Origin: Rhizobium lentis
Lineage (GTDB): Bacteria; Pseudomonadota; Alphaproteobacteria; Rhizobiales; Rhizobiaceae
Length of the DNA: 64,000 nucleotides
Assembly (NCBI RefSeq): GCF_014200175.1
Contig: NZ_JACHBD010000006.1
Location: 62,001 to 126,000, forward strand
Direction of reading: 5' to 3'
Below are positions 1-8,294 of the stretch, piece after piece. Position numbers and translations under genes: made by a program. Below the pieces are notes generated by a model. That model was not told where the DNA came from, did not search any database, and worked only from the letters and a program-made list of their open reading frames with translations. The first letter of the stretch is position 1; each line of letters opens with the position of its first letter.

Positions 1-377
1 GTGCGCTTCGGTAGTGCCTCGAGCGAGGCAAGCACATCGCGCAGGGTCTCTGCGGCGACCAGTTGATCGAGAACGGTGGGGATGGGGGCCGTCATTTCTT
101 GAACCTGGTCAATCGACCTATAGTTGTTCACCTGCTGGCGTCGTCGGCGGCTCTCGTCGAGGGCGAGATTATACACCATCCGAAAGGCGTAACCGATCGG
201 GCAACGGATGTCGTCGGTTTTGACCCCGTAAGCTTTTATCACTCCGTCCTGAAATATATCCTCAGAATATGACCTTGATTTGACAACGCTTTCAATCGTT
301 TTAAGGAGCTTATCCTTGTTTTCGATCATGGCGTTGACCACGGCATTTCCATTCACATCACGATGCGATGCTCGCAT
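1..377 (-). CDS. FecI/RpoI-type ECF sigma factor (3' end beyond window)
   Basis: Reading leftward from an ATG at 377, the frame stays open to the window edge (125 codons). It has the sigma-70 region 2 pattern of FecI-like factors: EDIFQDGVIKAYG, PIGYAFRMVYNLALDESRRRRQ split over region 2.3-2.4, then ETLRDVLASLEALPKR at the start of region 4. Iron-responsive ECF factors of this type (RpoI in R. leguminosarum, FecI/PvdS elsewhere) switch on siderophore genes. The next genes rightward are hydroxamate siderophore uptake genes, which fits. No FecR anti-sigma gene is visible in the window. An alternative ATG lies at 329 but has a worse ribosome site. A TGA-N9-TCA site in the divergent gap suggests RirA control. 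The family call is firm; identity with RpoI is inferred. Confidence 0.8.
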   Translation of the reverse strand, partial: MRASHRDVNGNAVVNAMIENKDKLLKTIESVVKSRSYSEDIFQDGVIKAYGVKTDDIRCPIGYAFRMVYNLALDESRRRRQQVNNYRSIDQVQEMTAPIPTVLDQLVAAETLRDVLASLEALPKR

Positions 378-494
378 TGTCCTGTACCCTTTTTACAAAT
401 GGAAAATCAGGCTCCGTCGTTGCTGGTGAGTGCGGTCTTGGCGTTCCTTTCTCGAAGGAAGCTACACGATGTGATTGCAGTGTCTATTTTAAGG

Positions 495-509
495 TGATAA
501 CAGGAGTCA
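495..509. promoter_or_regulatory. candidate RirA iron-responsive operator (IRO box)
   Basis: The sequence TGA-TAACAGGAG-TCA matches the TGA-N9-TCA core reported for RirA boxes in Rhizobium. It lies in the gap between the ECF sigma gene and the GNAT-fhuDB operon and shares the flank AAGGTGA with the site upstream of fhuA. The right half-site is imperfect. The role in iron repression of both divergent units is inferred. Confidence 0.5.
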
Positions 510-541
510 AGTTTAAATCGACCGAACGAAGGCGGGAAAAA

Positions 542-1033
542 ATGGGACGAACAGTTGAGATCCTAACGGGCAAGGCAGAGCTCTGCCGATCGATCATGGG
601 GGCCTTGCCCGACTGGTTTTCAGAGCCGGAAGTGATCGAGGCAAGCGCCCTTGCGGTCGAGGACCTGCCGGTGTTTGGATATATCGAAGCGGATGTCGTC
701 ACCGCCTTGATCGCCCTGAAGCCGCACCTGCCCGGCGCCGTCGAGATTGCGCTGATCGCGACGCGGCCCGAATATCATGGCCGCGGCGCAGGGCGCCATC
801 TCGTCGATGCGGCCGAGCGCTTCGCCCATGACTCCGGCGCCCGGCTGCTGACGGTCAAAACGCTGGCGCCGCGCGGCCGCGACGAGCCGCAATTCGAGGC
901 GACGCGGCGCTTCTATGACCGGACCGGATTCGTGAGGGCCGAGGTCTTTCCAAAACTCTGGCATGACGACCATCCGTGCCTGTTCATGGTCAAACCGCTC
1001 ACGGAGACGCAGCCGGGCAGGACCGCGCTTTGA
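542..1033 (+). CDS. GNAT family N-acetyltransferase
   Basis: A protein of 163 residues with a GNAT fold: the acetyl-CoA pyrophosphate loop reads RPEYHGRGAGRHL near the middle, and the terminal strand region reads EATRRFYDRTGFVRAEVF. The ATG at 542 was chosen because AGGCGGGAAAAA precedes it; the frame is open upstream to 368 but that part does not look like protein. It is the first gene of an operon with fhuD, whose TTG start overlaps this stop codon. Its substrate is unknown. The operon context suggests acetylation linked to siderophore or iron metabolism, but it does not resemble the longer IucB/RhbD siderophore acylases. Confidence 0.8.
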   Translation: MGRTVEILTGKAELCRSIMGALPDWFSEPEVIEASALAVEDLPVFGYIEADVVTALIALKPHLPGAVEIALIATRPEYHGRGAGRHLVDAAERFAHDSGARLLTVKTLAPRGRDEPQFEATRRFYDRTGFVRAEVFPKLWHDDHPCLFMVKPLTETQPGRTAL

Positions 1034-1896
1034 GACGACGTGACTTTCTTCTTGGTGTGCTGGCAATGACCGGCGCGCCCACCATCGCGCGCGCCGGCGA
1101 TGCCAACATCGTTTCGCTCGACTATGGGCTGGCGTCGACGATGCTGGCACTCGGCAGCGTGCCGCGCGCGATCGCCTCGCTCAGGAACTGGCCGGAATGG
1201 GTGGTCGAGCCGGCGATGCCCTCAGGCGTCGTCGATATCGGCACCACCGCCGAGATCAATCTCGAAGTCCTGACAAGTCTGCGGCCATCGCTCATCCTCA
1301 GCACGCCCTTCCTTGCGGCACTGGACGAAAAACTGTCCCGGATCGCGCCGGTCGAAAGCTTCACCGTCTATGCCGAGAATGGCGAGGCGCTCGACCGCTC
1401 CTCCGCCGAAACACTGCGTCTCGGCGCCATGATCGGGCGGCAGAGGGAAGCGGAGGCATTTCTGTCCCGCGCCGACGCCACGTTCGCCCGCCTGCGCGAC
1501 CGGATAAAGAGCCTGTCCGCGCGCCCGGTCGCCGTCATCAACTTCATCGACCAAAGGCATGCGCGCATCTATGGCGGCCCCGGACTTTACGGCGGCGCCA
1601 TGCGCCGGATCGGCCTCGAGAACGCCTGGAAAGGCGAGGCGAGCTACTGGGGATTTCAGACGATCGGCCTGGAACAGCTCGCCGAACTCGATGAAGCGGC
1701 GCATCTCGTCGTCGTTTCGCCGCTGCTTCCGCCCGATGTCCTGACCCGGCTTTCCGAAAGCCCGCTCTGGACCAGCCTTCCCTTCGTCCGGCGGCAGCGG
1801 ATCTCGGTCGTTCCAGGCGTGCTGATGTTTGGAATGGTCCAGGAAGCCCTGCGCTTTTCGACTTTGATGGTCGAAGTTCTGGAGACTGCCGCCTGA
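1030..1896 (+). CDS. fhuD: Fe(III)-hydroxamate ABC transporter substrate-binding protein, FhuD-like
   Basis: Periplasmic binding protein of 288 residues that would carry ferric hydroxamate siderophore to the FhuB permease. The N terminus RRRDFLLGVLAMTGAP is a twin-arginine-type signal, followed by the two-lobed TroA/FhuD fold (for example SLDYGLASTMLALGSVPRAI and LKSLRPSLIL-like strands). The TTG at 1030 overlaps the GNAT stop as TTGA and has AGGA about seven bases upstream, which argues for translational coupling. An ATG at 976 in the same frame would add 18 residues ahead of the signal and is less likely. The stop overlaps the fhuB start as TGATG. No fhuC ATPase gene lies in this operon. 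Confidence 0.85.
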   Translation: MRRRDFLLGVLAMTGAPTIARAGDANIVSLDYGLASTMLALGSVPRAIASLRNWPEWVVEPAMPSGVVDIGTTAEINLEVLTSLRPSLILSTPFLAALDEKLSRIAPVESFTVYAENGEALDRSSAETLRLGAMIGRQREAEAFLSRADATFARLRDRIKSLSARPVAVINFIDQRHARIYGGPGLYGGAMRRIGLENAWKGEASYWGFQTIGLEQLAELDEAAHLVVVSPLLPPDVLTRLSESPLWTSLPFVRRQRISVVPGVLMFGMVQEALRFSTLMVEVLETAA

Positions 1897-3860
1897 TGAA
1901 AGCGCAAATTTCCGGCTTTGGCGCGCCCGCCCTCGCGGCGCTGCTGCTGTTTTCGGGCCTCGGCCTGGCTCTCCTCGACCTGCTGCCGGCGCTGCCGCAT
2001 CTGGAAGCCGCCGGCGGATACGACGCGCAGCACCTTCTCCTTCTCTATTCGACGCTTCCGCGCATGGCGACGGCCCTGATCACCGGCGCCGCCCTCGCGC
2101 TGTCGGGCACGATCCTGCAGCAGGTGCTGCGCAATCCGCTCGCTTCGCCGACGACGCTCGGCGTCTCGGCCGGCGCCAATCTGGCGCTGGTATCCGTCAT
2201 GCTCGCCTTTCCGTCGCTGACGGGATGGGGCCGCGACGCGGTCGCGCTTGCCGGAAGTGCTGTTGCCGCATTCGCCATCTTCTCGATCAGCGCCCGGCAC
2301 GGCTTCTCGCCCTTTTCCCTCATCCTGTCGGGCATGATCATCGGCCTGTGGTGCGGCGCGGCGGCGGCCATTCTCATTCTGATGAACGATCAATATCTCT
2401 CCGGGATCTTCATCTGGGGCGCCGGATCGCTCTCGCAGCAAAGCTGGGCGATCCCGATATCGCTGCTGCCTAAGGTCGCCCTCCTCGCCGGCCTTGCCTT
2501 TCTCGCCGCGAGGCCGCTGGCGCTGAGCCAGCTCGGCGATGCTGGCGCGACCAGCCTCGGTCTGCCGATCAAATGGTCGCGCGGCGTCATCCTGGCGATC
2601 GCAATTGCGCTGAGCGCCCTCGTCACCAGTGCCGTCGGCGTCATCGGCTTCATCGGGCTGGTCGCCCCGCAGATCGTCCGGCTGGCCGGCGCACGCCGCG
2701 TCGTCAGCCAATTGATCTGGTCGCCCATTGCCGGCGCCGGCCTTCTTCTTCTGACGGATGAGGCGATCAAGCTCCTTGCTCCCGGCGACTTCGTGCCGAC
2801 GGGGGCAGTAACCGCGCTGCTCGGCGGACCGATCCTGATCGCTCTGCTGCCGCGTCTGGCGACAACAACGCGCGCGCTGCCCGAGTTGGCCTCCCCACGG
2901 CATGTGGCCAGCAACGGAGCGGCAAGCTTTGCTCTGCTGTTTGCCCTGGTCGTCACATTGGCGATTGCCGCAATCTTCTTCGGCCGCGCGCCTGATGGAG
3001 CCTGGACATGGCTGCCCGCAGCCTCATGGGATGACATCCTTCCTCTTCGGCTACCGCGAGTCGCCGCCGCCTTCGGCGCGGGAGCCGTGCTTGGCGTCAC
3101 CGGCCTCATTCTGCAGCGGCTGACCGGAAACGAAATGGCAAGCCCCGAGGTGCTTGGCGTATCAGCGGGAGCAACACTCGGCGTTGCCGCCTCGATGTTC
3201 GTCTTTGCTGCACCGGGACTGACTATTCAGCTTTCCTTTGCCGGCGGCGGGGCTCTCCTCGTGCTGACCTTGATCTTCCTCCTCGGCGCGCGGTCGGGCT
3301 TCGGCCCGATCCGTGTGCTGCTCGCCGGGATTGCCTTAGGCGCGATCCTCGACGCCGGGATCGGCGTTCTTGCCGCCAGCGGCGACCCGCGCGGATTGGC
3401 GCTCATCCGCTGGATGTCGGGCTCGACCTATTTCGTCGACAACACCGTTGCCGCAAGCGCCCTGCTGGTCGCGCTCGCCTGCTTGGCCGCAGCCTTCCTC
3501 GCCAGTAGATGGCTTGGCCTTCTGCAACTCGGATCGGAGACGGCGAGCGAACTCGGGCTCAGGATCGCTCCCGCACGCGGCACGTTGTTTGCGCTTTGCG
3601 CGCTCATGACGGCCGCATCCACGCTGGTCGTCGGCCCCTTGAGCTTCATCGGATTGATGGCTCCTCACTTTGCCCAAGGGCTCGGTCTTCGCCGGCCCTC
3701 CGGCCAGCTTCTCGCGGCCGCCCTGATCGGGGCGATCCTGCTCGTCATCGCCGACTGGACCGGGCGCATGATCGCCTTCCCCTATCAGCTCCCGGCAGGA
3801 TTGATCTCGGCTCTCTTGGGAGCCCCGATGTTGCTCATCATTCTCAGACGAAGGTCGTGA
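1896..3860 (+). CDS. fhuB: Fe(III)-hydroxamate ABC transporter permease, fused two-domain FhuB
   Basis: Inner-membrane permease of 654 residues made of two tandem FecCD/BtuC halves of about 320 residues, each with roughly ten hydrophobic segments. Both halves repeat the family signatures: GTILQQVLRNPLASPTTLG then GVIGFIGLVAPQIVR in the first, and GLILQRLTGNEMASPEVLG then GPLSFIGLMAPHFAQ in the second. That duplication is diagnostic for FhuB rather than the single-domain FepD/FecD type. It overlaps fhuD by the TGATG junction. The next genes are convergent, so the operon ends here and the ATPase (FhuC) must be encoded elsewhere. Confidence 0.92.
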   Translation: MKAQISGFGAPALAALLLFSGLGLALLDLLPALPHLEAAGGYDAQHLLLLYSTLPRMATALITGAALALSGTILQQVLRNPLASPTTLGVSAGANLALVSVMLAFPSLTGWGRDAVALAGSAVAAFAIFSISARHGFSPFSLILSGMIIGLWCGAAAAILILMNDQYLSGIFIWGAGSLSQQSWAIPISLLPKVALLAGLAFLAARPLALSQLGDAGATSLGLPIKWSRGVILAIAIALSALVTSAVGVIGFIGLVAPQIVRLAGARRVVSQLIWSPIAGAGLLLLTDEAIKLLAPGDFVPTGAVTALLGGPILIALLPRLATTTRALPELASPRHVASNGAASFALLFALVVTLAIAAIFFGRAPDGAWTWLPAASWDDILPLRLPRVAAAFGAGAVLGVTGLILQRLTGNEMASPEVLGVSAGATLGVAASMFVFAAPGLTIQLSFAGGGALLVLTLIFLLGARSGFGPIRVLLAGIALGAILDAGIGVLAASGDPRGLALIRWMSGSTYFVDNTVAASALLVALACLAAAFLASRWLGLLQLGSETASELGLRIAPARGTLFALCALMTAASTLVVGPLSFIGLMAPHFAQGLGLRRPSGQLLAAALIGAILLVIADWTGRMIAFPYQLPAGLISALLGAPMLLIILRRRS

Positions 3861-3893
3861 TCGCAGCCGTCTCCGAGACGGCCGGCATCTGCG

Positions 3894-4679
3894 TCAATGC
3901 CGCCCGTCCGGTAGCGGACAGGCTTCGCCGCAGCCGCCGACGCCCGGCAGATTGTAGCGCAGGCAGCAGACCTTGCGGCGGGCGAATTCCAGCCCGCATT
4001 GCTGGCGCGCCATGCGGATCATGCCGAACATCGGGTTGCGCCCGCCGCCCGGCCACTCAGCATCGTTCAGCAGCGCCAGGCCGCCCTCGACGAGTCCGGG
4101 CTCGTGCCGGTGAGCGATCTCTTTGAGGATCCAGGAGAGATAGGCCGCGGCGTTGTTCCAGAGAAGCTTCGGCGCGACGCCGGCATTGGCAGCGATCGCC
4201 GCGATGACCGGTTCGGCGTGACCGAGCATCAGCCGGTGAAGCTCGGCTGTCGGATCGGCCGCAGCCTCCGGCCGATCGGACATCACGAATGCTTCCGGCT
4301 CGCCAGTCTCACCGTTGCAAACGAGCGACAGCCGGTCGATGTCCAGCGGCAGCGTGATGCGGTTCACGAACATGTGGACGCTCGGAGCGATCGTCAGCAT
4401 GCTGAAATAATAGAGCGTCCACATGGAGACGATCGCGCGGCGGTCGCTGACCGGAAATTTTTCGGCATAGCGGGCGATGATGCCGTCAAACACGTCCCGA
4501 TCGCCGAGATCCCTGCAGGGAATAACAAGCCCGGTAGGCGGCGCAGAGGCAAGCAGCTTGCCGCGGCAATAGGCGAACGGGCCATCGCCCACCAGGCCGT
4601 CGAGGTCGACAGCCTGGTGCGCGACAGGATGATCGGCGATCGAAGGGCGCGATGCCGCCCCGTTCATCTCTGCCGCCAT
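3894..4679 (-). CDS. fhuF: siderophore-iron reductase, FhuF-like
   Basis: Protein of 261 residues in the FhuF ferric-siderophore reductase family, thought to release iron from hydroxamates in the cytoplasm through a [2Fe-2S] cluster. The C-terminal tail carries the cluster cysteines as RRKVCCLRYNLPGVGGCGEA followed by C, so the spacing is C-C-x10-C-x3-C; the usual family motif has x2 between the last pair. The gene starts five bases after the fhuA stop and is probably translated from the fhuA transcript. It converges on fhuB with a gap of about 30 bases. The family call is firm; electron donor and substrate are not visible. Confidence 0.87.
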   Translation of the reverse strand: MAAEMNGAASRPSIADHPVAHQAVDLDGLVGDGPFAYCRGKLLASAPPTGLVIPCRDLGDRDVFDGIIARYAEKFPVSDRRAIVSMWTLYYFSMLTIAPSVHMFVNRITLPLDIDRLSLVCNGETGEPEAFVMSDRPEAAADPTAELHRLMLGHAEPVIAAIAANAGVAPKLLWNNAAAYLSWILKEIAHRHEPGLVEGGLALLNDAEWPGGGRNPMFGMIRMARQQCGLEFARRKVCCLRYNLPGVGGCGEACPLPDGRH

Positions 4680-4683
4680 GGTG

Positions 4684-6855
4684 CTACCACCGATACTTCA
4701 GGGTGCCGGTCATGTTGCGACCCTGGCCGAGGTAGCAGAAGCCCTCTTCGCAGACTGTTTCGCGCTGATCACCGATGTTGCGGATGTTGAAGGCTGCCGT
4801 AAGTCCTTCATATTTCTTGTCGACGGCCCCAAAATCATAGGCGAGGGCGGCATCGACATAGAAAGTTGCGGAATTCTTCGAGGTGTTGGCGACATCCGTC
4901 CAGGTCTCCCCAATGTAGCGTACGCCGGCGCCCATCGACAGACCGTCGAAGGGGTTGCTTTCCTGGAAGGTATAATTCGCCCACAGGCTCGCAACATGGG
5001 TCGGGGTAATGGCGGGCGTATTTCCGACGTTGTTGCCCCCGGTTATTTCCGAGTCGTTGTAGGTGTAGGCGGCAATAATATCGAGGCCGTCGGCGATTGC
5101 CGCACGGGCTTCAAGCTCGATACCTTTTCCCGTCACCTCGCCCTGCGAGTCGTAGGCGAAGGTCAGCGGGTTGGCGAGCCTCGGCTTGTTTTGCTCGACG
5201 ATGTGATAGGCGACAGCCGAGAGCAGGATGTCGGAGCCGGGCGGCTGGTATTTCACCCCGAGTTCGAATTGCTCGCCCTTCGTCGGCGGAAGAATCGTGT
5301 TGGTTGCCGACCGGTTGGTGACCGGATCGAAGGAGGTAGCGTAGGAAGCAAAGGGCGCGATGCCGTTGTCGAAGAGGTAAAGCGCGCCAGCCTGCACGGA
5401 GAAGGCATTTTTGTCGACGTCCTCCGCGCTGACCGTGGGCAAGGTCGAATCTCGCGTCTGGTTCACCCAGGTCTGCCGGCCGCCGAGGTTGAAGCGCCAG
5501 TTTCCGGCCTCGATCTGGTCCATGACATAAATGCCGAGCTGCCGCATGTCGGCATCGGACGCCAATATATTATAATCCGGCGTAGCGCCCGAGACTCCAT
5601 AGGTCGGATTGGCGATATCGAAGTCGAATGCCGGATCTGCGGCTCCGGCGCCGTAGCCAAAGCTCGACTGGAGATTGGTGTAGTCGAGCCCGAACAGCAT
5701 CGTATGCGCAAGCGGGCCTGTATCGAACTTCGCCTCGAGCTGGTTATCAACCTGGAAAACGTTCATTTCGTCCCGGATCGCGTTGGTGCCACGATGCGCG
5801 ACGGTCCCGGTCCAGCCGGTAACGCCGAGGTAGCGAGCCTCCAGATCGAGATGCGAGTAACGCAGGTTCTGCCGGAAGGTCAGGCCGTTGTCGAATTCAT
5901 GCTCGAATTGATAGCCAACCTGCTGCTGCTTGACCTTCTGGTGGTCGTAGTCGGGATCGCTCGCCCTGAGATCGAGAATCCGGCCGTCCACGGTCGTGAT
6001 CGCGCCGACATTGGAGTCGGTCTCGTCCGCCTGCGCCAGGCCGTAGACCGTGAAGGACGTGCCCTCGTCGGGTTTCCAGGTAAAGGACGGCGCGAACAAA
6101 TAGCGGTCGTCGGCGATGTCGAAATTGGTGTCGCCGCGGCGGGCGACACCAACGATGCGATAGAGAAAATCGTCGTTGCCCTCGCTGACCGGCCCGCCGA
6201 AATCGAACATCCCCTGCACCCGGTCCTCGGTGCCGTAGGTAATGCCGACTTCGCGGATCGGCTCCTCGGTCGGAAGCTTCGATATCTTGTTGACGAGGCC
6301 GCCCGGCGAACCGGAACCGTAAAGAACGGAAACCGGTCCCTTGATCACCTCGACGCGCTGCAGTTGATAGGGATCGGTGCGGAACATGCCATAATTGATG
6401 TAGGGCTGGCGCAACCCGTCGCGATAGTCACCGACCGTCGTAGCGTTGTAGCCGCGAATGTAGATCTGGTCGAAACGCGGGTCGAAGCCGCTCGTTCCCG
6501 TGGTCACGCCGGCGGTGTAGCGCACCGCCTCGATGACCGTCTGCGCGCCGCGCTGCTCGATTTCCTTCTCGGTGGTGACCGACACGGAACGCGGCGTCTC
6601 GACGAGCGGCGTGCTGATCTTGGTCGCGCCGGCGCTGTTTTTGGCGGCGACCGACGTCCGGTCCGTCTTGCTATCAGAGGCTGCACCTTGGATGACGATC
6701 GGTTCCAGCGTCGTCGCCGTGTCGCCGGTGTTGGCGCTCTGGGCGGAAGCCGGCGATGCCGCGATGCCGGTCAAGACGATCGCCGTCGTGGCAAATAGGG
6801 TATCTCTATAAATTCGCGATACATTATTAGAAACATTCGAAAAAACACGCGCCAT
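4684..6855 (-). CDS. fhuA: TonB-dependent ferric-siderophore (ferrichrome-type) outer-membrane receptor
   Basis: Outer-membrane receptor of 723 residues. A signal peptide ends near SPASA-Q, then a TonB box reads LEPIVIQG. The plug domain follows (ETPRSVSVTTEKEIEQRGAQ; VEVIKGPVSVLYGSGSPGGL), then a long beta-barrel ending in the aromatic terminus GTLKYRW. There is no N-terminal signalling (STN) extension, so it is not a FecA-type transducer for the nearby ECF sigma factor. It is the first gene of an fhuA-fhuF unit with a strong RirA-like operator 64 bases upstream. fhuA is reported as a pseudogene in some rhizobia, but here the frame is intact. Hydroxamate specificity is inferred from fhuDBF. 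Confidence 0.88.
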   Translation of the reverse strand: MARVFSNVSNNVSRIYRDTLFATTAIVLTGIAASPASAQSANTGDTATTLEPIVIQGAASDSKTDRTSVAAKNSAGATKISTPLVETPRSVSVTTEKEIEQRGAQTVIEAVRYTAGVTTGTSGFDPRFDQIYIRGYNATTVGDYRDGLRQPYINYGMFRTDPYQLQRVEVIKGPVSVLYGSGSPGGLVNKISKLPTEEPIREVGITYGTEDRVQGMFDFGGPVSEGNDDFLYRIVGVARRGDTNFDIADDRYLFAPSFTWKPDEGTSFTVYGLAQADETDSNVGAITTVDGRILDLRASDPDYDHQKVKQQQVGYQFEHEFDNGLTFRQNLRYSHLDLEARYLGVTGWTGTVAHRGTNAIRDEMNVFQVDNQLEAKFDTGPLAHTMLFGLDYTNLQSSFGYGAGAADPAFDFDIANPTYGVSGATPDYNILASDADMRQLGIYVMDQIEAGNWRFNLGGRQTWVNQTRDSTLPTVSAEDVDKNAFSVQAGALYLFDNGIAPFASYATSFDPVTNRSATNTILPPTKGEQFELGVKYQPPGSDILLSAVAYHIVEQNKPRLANPLTFAYDSQGEVTGKGIELEARAAIADGLDIIAAYTYNDSEITGGNNVGNTPAITPTHVASLWANYTFQESNPFDGLSMGAGVRYIGETWTDVANTSKNSATFYVDAALAYDFGAVDKKYEGLTAAFNIRNIGDQRETVCEEGFCYLGQGRNMTGTLKYRW

Positions 6856-6918
6856 TGCTTGGTCCCTACGTCATAGATGCGCGCGGAACCTATGGAGCGA
6901 AGGAAGCCTTGTCAACAT

Positions 6919-6941
6919 AAGGTGATTATTTTTGTCACCTT
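6919..6941. promoter_or_regulatory. candidate RirA operator upstream of fhuA
   Basis: A perfect inverted repeat, AAGGTGA and TCACCTT separated by the nine bases TTATTTTTG, contains the TGA-N9-TCA core of the RirA iron-responsive operator. It lies 64 bases upstream of the fhuA start codon in an AT-rich stretch where a promoter would be expected. The seven-base perfect arms make chance unlikely. Binding by RirA is inferred. Confidence 0.65.
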
Positions 6942-6959
6942 TTAATCGATGATTTTTGC

Positions 6960-7133
6960 ATGTGCGGCGTTCCCGAACAGGTTGCACGCGTCTTCGAGGC
7001 TCGGCCCGGTCTCTGCCTTGGGTTCAACCGCACAAACACCAAATTGGAAGTGGACAATGCGCTCGCCGGGGACGTCGTTTTTCGCGAGGGATATGGCTAC
7101 GAGCCGGTGCCCGACGCGCCACCACCAGCCTGA
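6960..7133 (+). other. unassigned stretch with a 57-codon ORF upstream of fhuA
   Basis: The 490 bases between fhuA and the IclR gene hold the RirA-like operator and otherwise no recognised gene. An ATG at 6960 opens 57 codons (MCGVPEQVARVFEARPGL onward, ending YEPVPDAPPPA) with GC-rich third positions but no ribosome site. The antisense frame 6942-7199 is also open and looks equally protein-like. This may be a remnant of a lost gene. I do not recognise a family in either strand. Confidence 0.2.
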
Positions 7134-7346
7134 CCATTTGACAGATATCCTACGGTCAGCCTTTATCGGCGATGCGAGAAAGCGACCCGGCATTGACATT
7201 GAAATCGATGAAGCCGCTCACGCGCGCACTGCTTTACGGCGGTCAATGATATCGACCTGACAGTTGCCGCCGGGAGACGCTGCCTAAGTTTGCTTAACAA
7301 ACGAGCTGAGCTTTGGTTCGCCAGAGGGGCGTCGAACCGAAAACCT

Positions 7347-8111
7347 CTACCATCCCAGTCGGGCCGATATCTTGCTGGCGGCCTCCTTCAGCAGAACGAT
7401 AAAGCGGTCGACGTCGCTTTTTTGCGTGCGGAAGGCCGGTGCGCCGACATTCACTGCGGCGATCACGGATCCGTCGAATGCCAGAACCGGCACTGAGACG
7501 GAGACAAGCTGCTCGCTGACTTCACCGTAACTCACACAAAATCCCTGGCGGCGGATTCTATCCAATTCGGCGACCAACTTGCTGCGATCCGTGATGGTGC
7601 GCTTGGTCAGCCGGGGCAAGGTCTCCGGGATCATTTGCATCTGCACCTGAGGCTGGAGATAGGCGAGAAGCACCTTGTACGAGCCTGCCGTGAGCGGTCG
7701 TCTTCGACCGATCATCGCCTGCACCCGCAAGTCGCGCATCGGTTCGAACTTTGCGATACACAGGGATTCGCCATTGTCGATGATCCTGAGCTGGGTCGTT
7801 TCGTTCGCCTTCTGGCCGACTTCTTCGAGAACAGGATTGGCTATTCGCACTAGATCAACCTGTGTCGACGCCGCGGTTCCGATAATGATCGCAGTCGTGC
7901 CCAGCCGGTAGGTGCCCGTATCGCTCTTCCGCACTAGGCCGCGCCGTTCCAGTGTGCGTAACATGCGCAAAATTCTCGGCTTGGTTTCACTGAGGTTCTG
8001 CGCCACCTCGGTCAGTCTGATATCCGGGTTTTTGGCGACATTCAGCAATACCTCGATGCAGACATCAACAGATTGCACGATATCGCTTTTCGACGGTGGT
8101 GTTTTGTCCAT
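7347..8111 (-). CDS. IclR family transcriptional regulator
   Basis: Regulator of 254 residues. The N-terminal winged helix-turn-helix (residues about 10-75; DIRLTEVAQNLSETKPRILR, then LERRGLVRKS) is followed by the IclR effector-binding domain (RPLTAGSYKVLLAYL; the family core QGFCVSYGEVSEQLVSVSVP; then VLAFDGSVIAAVNVG). It is divergent from the peptide-uptake operon starting at 8295, so it most likely controls that operon and itself from the 183-base shared gap. The inducer cannot be read from sequence, but a peptide or gamma-glutamyl compound is plausible given the neighbours. Confidence 0.88.
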   Translation of the reverse strand: MDKTPPSKSDIVQSVDVCIEVLLNVAKNPDIRLTEVAQNLSETKPRILRMLRTLERRGLVRKSDTGTYRLGTTAIIIGTAASTQVDLVRIANPVLEEVGQKANETTQLRIIDNGESLCIAKFEPMRDLRVQAMIGRRRPLTAGSYKVLLAYLQPQVQMQMIPETLPRLTKRTITDRSKLVAELDRIRRQGFCVSYGEVSEQLVSVSVPVLAFDGSVIAAVNVGAPAFRTQKSDVDRFIVLLKEAASKISARLGW

Positions 8112-8294
8112 GGGATCAAAGTTTTCTCCGTGAGGAATTCCGAAAAAATGGCGATTTCTCGAATTACGCCTATCGTAACACGCTTGTTTTGCGTTTGACA
8201 GCCCCTTGAGGCCTCCTTACCAATTTGTGTCGAGAGTAGACGGGAACCTGCTCGCACCGACCAAATTAGGTCGGCCTAAAAACGCTAAACCGGG

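Noticed and set aside
4678..6798. 706-codon open frame on the plus strand
   Set aside because: It is the antisense of fhuA. High GC content keeps the opposite strand open; the product has no recognisable domain, whereas the minus strand encodes a clear receptor.
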